From: Flammeovirgaceae bacterium UBA5008
GTDB taxonomy: Bacteria > Bacteroidota > Bacteroidia > Cytophagales > Cyclobacteriaceae
Length of the DNA: 64,000 nt
NCBI GenBank assembly: GCA_002398365.1
Contig: DGYK01000064.1
Coordinates: 77,250 to 141,249 of the forward strand
Reading direction: 5' to 3'
Positions 60,697-64,000 of this stretch are shown here, piece by piece. Numbering within the stretch: position 1 is the stretch's first letter; each line of letters opens with the position of its first letter. The notes under the pieces were generated by a model. It saw nothing but the letters and a program-made list of their open reading frames with translations. It searched no databases and was not told the DNA's origin. The position numbers were made by a program, and so were the translations under genes.

Positions 60697-63600
60697 ATGT
60701 TAAAACTCATCGCCAAGCTATTTGGCACCAAGTCAGAAAAAGATATCAAGCGCATGATGCCCTTGGTAGAGGCCACCAAGAAGGAAGGAGAAAAAATCAC
60801 CTCCATTTCGAATGACGAATTACGGAAACTGACCCTGGCCATCCAATCAGAAATCAATACGAAATTAAGTTCTATAGATGGGAAGTTGAATGACTTACAC
60901 AAACAAATCAACGATCAACCCGATCTCGATATCAACGATAAAGAAGCCATCTTCAATCAAATCGATCAAATCGAAAAAGAACGCAATAAAGAACTGGAGA
61001 AAATTCTGATAGATGTCTTGCCGCGTGCCTTCGCTATCGTTCGTGAAACCGCCCGCAGATTTAAAGAAAATGAATACCTCGAAGTAACAGCCACCGACTT
61101 TGATCGCTTTCTTTCGGCCAAGCATCAAAATGTAAAAATTGTTGGCGACAAAGCGCAATGGAGCCGTCAATGGATGGCTGCCGGCAACCTGATGACGTGG
61201 GACATGGTGCACTATGATGTTCAAATCATCGGTGGTATTGCGCTGCACGAAGGCAAAGTGGCCGAAATGGCAACGGGTGAAGGAAAAACATTAGTTGCTA
61301 CCTTCCCGGCATTCTTAAATGCGCTGGCCAAACGTGGCGTTCACATCGTTACCGTGAATGATTACCTCGCCAAACGCGATAGCGAATGGATGGGTCCTAT
61401 CTTCCAGTTTCATGGCATCAGTGTAGATTGTATCGATAAGCACGAGCCCAATTCAGTAGCTCGCAGAAATGCATATCAGGCCGACATCTGCTATGGAACG
61501 AATAATGAATTCGGTTTTGACTACCTCCGCGACAACATGGCGCGCGAACCGGAAGAATTGGTGCAACGTGGCCATCATTATGCCATGGTCGATGAGGTGG
61601 ATAGCGTGTTGATTGATGAAGCGCGTACTCCGCTTATCATTTCAGGTCCGGTGCCGCGTGGTGACGAACACGAATTCTACGATTTGAAGCCACGTATCAA
61701 CAAGTTGGTAGAAGCACAGAAAAAATTGGTGAATCAATACCTCAACGATGCAAAGAAATTAATTTCAGAAGGTCAGGAGAAAGATGGTGGTCTTGCACTT
61801 TTCCGCGCCTACCGCGCCATGCCCAAATACAAGCCGCTCATTAAAATGTTGAGCGAAATGGGTAACAAAGCCATTCTGCAAAAGACGGAGAACTATCACT
61901 TACAAGACAACAAAAAAGAGATGCCGGTAGCCGATGCACCGCTCTATTTTGTGATTGATGAAAAAGACAACAGCGTAGATCTTACTGAAAAAGGAATTGA
62001 CTTGATCACCGGTGAGGGTGAAGATCCTCGATTCTTCATCTTACCCGAAATCGGAATTGAATTAAATAAAATCGAAAAAGACCCAAGTCTTTCAGAAAAT
62101 GATCGATTCCAGAAAAAGGAAGAATTGATTCGCGATTATACAACTAAGTCGCAGCGCATCCACAGTGTTAATCAACTACTCAAAGCGTACACTTTATTTG
62201 AACGCGATACCGAATACATCATCGTAGATGGTAAAGTAAAAATTGTAGATGAGCAAACCGGTCGTGTATTGGATGGTCGCAGATATTCCGATGGTTTGCA
62301 TCAGGCGATCGAAGCAAAAGAAAATGTGAAGGTGGAAGACGCTACGCAAACTTACGCCACCATCACCTTGCAGAACTACTTCCGCATGTATCACAAGTTG
62401 GCCGGTATGACCGGTACAGCCGAAACAGAAGCAGGCGAATTGTGGGACATCTATAAATTGGATGTGGTGGTTATACCAACCAACAAGCCAACCACGCGCA
62501 AAGATCAAGACGATTTAGTATTCAAAACCATGCGCGAAAAATTCAATGCGGTGGTGGATGAAATCGTAAAGCTAACAGCAGCCGGCAGACCGGTGTTGGT
62601 GGGTACTACTTCCGTAGAAATATCCGAGCTCGTGAGCCGATTGCTGACGATGAAAAAAATCAAGCACCAGGTATTGAATGCGAAACAACATCAGCGCGAA
62701 GCCGAAATTGTTGCCGAAGCAGGTAAGCCGGGCACTGTAACCATCGCCACCAACATGGCTGGTCGTGGTACGGATATTAAACTTACGCCTGAATCAAGAG
62801 CGGCAGGAGGTTTGGCTATCATAGGTACCGAGCGCCACGAGTCGCGCAGGGTAGACAGACAGTTGCGCGGTCGGTCCGGTCGCCAGGGCGATCCTGGTTC
62901 GTCTACATTTTATGTTTCGTTAGAAGACAACTTGATGCGTTTGTTCATGCCGGAGCGTATTGCCCGCATTATGGACCGCTTAGGTTTGAAAGAAGGCGAA
63001 GTGATTTCTCACTCGATGGTAACAAGCTCCATTGAGCGCGCGCAGAAAAAAGTAGAAGAAAATAACTTTGGAATCCGTAAGCGTTTGCTGGAATACGACA
63101 ACGTGATGAACTCACAACGCGAGGTAATCTACAAACGCAGAAAGAACGCTTTGTTTGGTGAGCGTTTGAAGTTGGATATTCTCACGATGCTTTATGACAC
63201 CTGTGGCGAATTAGTTGGTAATGCCAAAGCCGGTGGCAACTACGAAGAGTTTAAGTTGAATGTATTGAGTACACTGGGTGTAGACTTTACATTATCTCCT
63301 GAAGAGTTTGGTAAACTAGACGCTGCAGTTCTCACCGAAAATTTGTATGAAGACGCGCTGAAGCAGTACAACCACAAAAACAAATTAGCTGCCGAAAAAT
63401 CGATGCCGATTGTTACGGACATCTTCCGCACGCGCGGTGCGAACATTCAGGATATTTTAGTGCCATTTACAGATGGGTCCAAACAAATTGGTGTTGCTGC
63501 CAACTTGAAGAAGTGCATTGAATCTAAAAATGGCGAGTTGATCAAAGCGATGGAAAAAATGATTTCGCTCGCCATCATCGATCAGCAATGGAAAGAACAC

Positions 63601-64000
63601 TTGCGCGACATGGACGATTTGAAGCAATCCGTACAAAATGCAGTGTACGAGCAAAAAGATCCGCTCTTGATTTACAAGTTTGAAGGTTTTGAAGCGTTCA
63701 AGAAATTCATCGCCAAGGTGAATGAAGAAACGATTTCCTTCCTGATGAAGGCCGATATTCCGGTGCAAGATTCGGATGAAGTGCAGGAAGCGCGGGCTCA
63801 AAAGCGTCAAAAGTTGAGTGAGCAGAAAGAAGAATCACGATCTTTATTGCAAGGAGGCGGTCAGCCTAACGCACCGCAGCAACAGCGTACCGAAGAAAAG
63901 GTGATGCCGGTAAAATCAGAGAAAATTGCCGGACGCAATGATAAAGTAACGGTGCAATACCAAAACGGCACGGTCATGAAAGATGTGAAGTATAAGAAGG
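60697..64000 (+). CDS. secA: Preprotein translocase ATPase SecA, 5' part
   Basis: The frame runs off the right edge, giving about 1101 codons; the C-terminal end is not seen. SecA drives proteins through SecYEG. Seen are the N-terminal LKLIAKLFGTKSEKD, the Walker A MATGEGKTLVATFPAF near 190-205, GTNNEFGFDYLRDN near 266, the DEVD/DEAR pair in VDEVDSVLIDEARTPLI near 298-315, a Bacteroidota-type insertion before the cross-linking region (about 350-450), VDEQTGRVLDGRRYSDGLHQ near 520, GMTGTAETEAGE near 570, TNMAGRGTDIKL near 687 and RQLRGRSGRQGDPG near 724. The final visible part is the low-complexity tail (GGGQPNAPQQQRTEE). A 255-base leader with no sure promoter precedes it; TAAATTTA at 60592-60599 is a weak candidate -7. 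Confidence 0.96.
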   Translation, partial: MLKLIAKLFGTKSEKDIKRMMPLVEATKKEGEKITSISNDELRKLTLAIQSEINTKLSSIDGKLNDLHKQINDQPDLDINDKEAIFNQIDQIEKERNKELEKILIDVLPRAFAIVRETARRFKENEYLEVTATDFDRFLSAKHQNVKIVGDKAQWSRQWMAAGNLMTWDMVHYDVQIIGGIALHEGKVAEMATGEGKTLVATFPAFLNALAKRGVHIVTVNDYLAKRDSEWMGPIFQFHGISVDCIDKHEPNSVARRNAYQADICYGTNNEFGFDYLRDNMAREPEELVQRGHHYAMVDEVDSVLIDEARTPLIISGPVPRGDEHEFYDLKPRINKLVEAQKKLVNQYLNDAKKLISEGQEKDGGLALFRAYRAMPKYKPLIKMLSEMGNKAILQKTENYHLQDNKKEMPVADAPLYFVIDEKDNSVDLTEKGIDLITGEGEDPRFFILPEIGIELNKIEKDPSLSENDRFQKKEELIRDYTTKSQRIHSVNQLLKAYTLFERDTEYIIVDGKVKIVDEQTGRVLDGRRYSDGLHQAIEAKENVKVEDATQTYATITLQNYFRMYHKLAGMTGTAETEAGELWDIYKLDVVVIPTNKPTTRKDQDDLVFKTMREKFNAVVDEIVKLTAAGRPVLVGTTSVEISELVSRLLTMKKIKHQVLNAKQHQREAEIVAEAGKPGTVTIATNMAGRGTDIKLTPESRAAGGLAIIGTERHESRRVDRQLRGRSGRQGDPGSSTFYVSLEDNLMRLFMPERIARIMDRLGLKEGEVISHSMVTSSIERAQKKVEENNFGIRKRLLEYDNVMNSQREVIYKRRKNALFGERLKLDILTMLYDTCGELVGNAKAGGNYEEFKLNVLSTLGVDFTLSPEEFGKLDAAVLTENLYEDALKQYNHKNKLAAEKSMPIVTDIFRTRGANIQDILVPFTDGSKQIGVAANLKKCIESKNGELIKAMEKMISLAIIDQQWKEHLRDMDDLKQSVQNAVYEQKDPLLIYKFEGFEAFKKFIAKVNEETISFLMKADIPVQDSDEVQEARAQKRQKLSEQKEESRSLLQGGGQPNAPQQQRTEEKVMPVKSEKIAGRNDKVTVQYQNGTVMKDVKYKK

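Noticed and set aside
60895..61248. 117-codon minus-strand frame within secA
   Set aside because: Opposite strand of a strongly conserved gene; no family features.

Overview
The window is an ordinary chromosomal stretch of a member of the Bacteroidota, most likely a gliding Cytophagales relative (Chryseolinea/Ohtaekwangia-like; the exact genus is a guess). The signs are gldA/gldF gliding genes, a type IX secretion (T9SS) sorting domain on a secreted protease, -33/-7 promoters of the Bacteroidota type (TTTG, about 20 bases, TAnnTTTG), almost no Shine-Dalgarno sites, a Rho with a Q/N-rich insert, a CarB without its C-terminal domain, and a dense MoxR/DUF58 cluster. No insertion sequence, prophage, CRISPR array or rRNA was seen. 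Two tRNA genes are present (His and initiator Met).

Layout: 1-5700 holds gldF (partial), gldA, serS, rho and a glycosyltransferase whose first membrane helix lies in a separate overlapping frame. 5889-10161 is a three-gene signalling operon: a GAF/PAS hybrid histidine kinase ending in REC and Hpt domains, a single REC protein, and a LytTR-type response regulator. 10281-12263 is a LruC-domain lipoprotein. 12421-26935 is an exopolysaccharide locus built of two converging operons that meet at a hairpin near 20265. The rightward arm has a half-length TolC-like protein, a Wzz/GumC-like protein with a degenerate P-loop, a GT2, a Wzy-like polymerase, a Wzx-like flippase and another GT2. The leftward arm has a phosphoglycosyl transferase, UDP-glucose dehydrogenase, two GT2, an unrecognised GT-A-like protein, a GT4 and a hexapeptide acyltransferase. 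27159-28045 adds a stand-alone Hpt protein and a response-regulator receiver with a C-terminal membrane anchor, so phosphorelay parts flank the polysaccharide locus on both sides.

28050-41376 is mostly housekeeping: DEAD-box helicase, dihydroorotase, tRNA-His, heptose kinase, aminotransferase, recR, clpS, a sodium:solute symporter, tRNA-fMet, era, der, a small lipoprotein, a SprT-like protein, and murQ with a sugar kinase for MurNAc recycling. 41433-49690 is a divergent cluster: cytochrome-b5-like and RDD proteins one way; a dipeptidase lipoprotein, SpoIIM-like, membrane protein, DUF4129, DUF4350, MoxR ATPase and DUF58 the other way. 49894-64000 holds a T9SS-exported metalloprotease, carB, a TerB-like protein, a large ABC permease, a DUF4834 protein, dapF and the 5' part of secA.

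The most promising part is 5889-28045: a multistep phosphorelay, including an unusual tail-anchored receiver, wrapped around an exopolysaccharide factory whose export parts depart from the usual Wza/Wzc plan. All functional links are inferred from neighbourhood and motifs.
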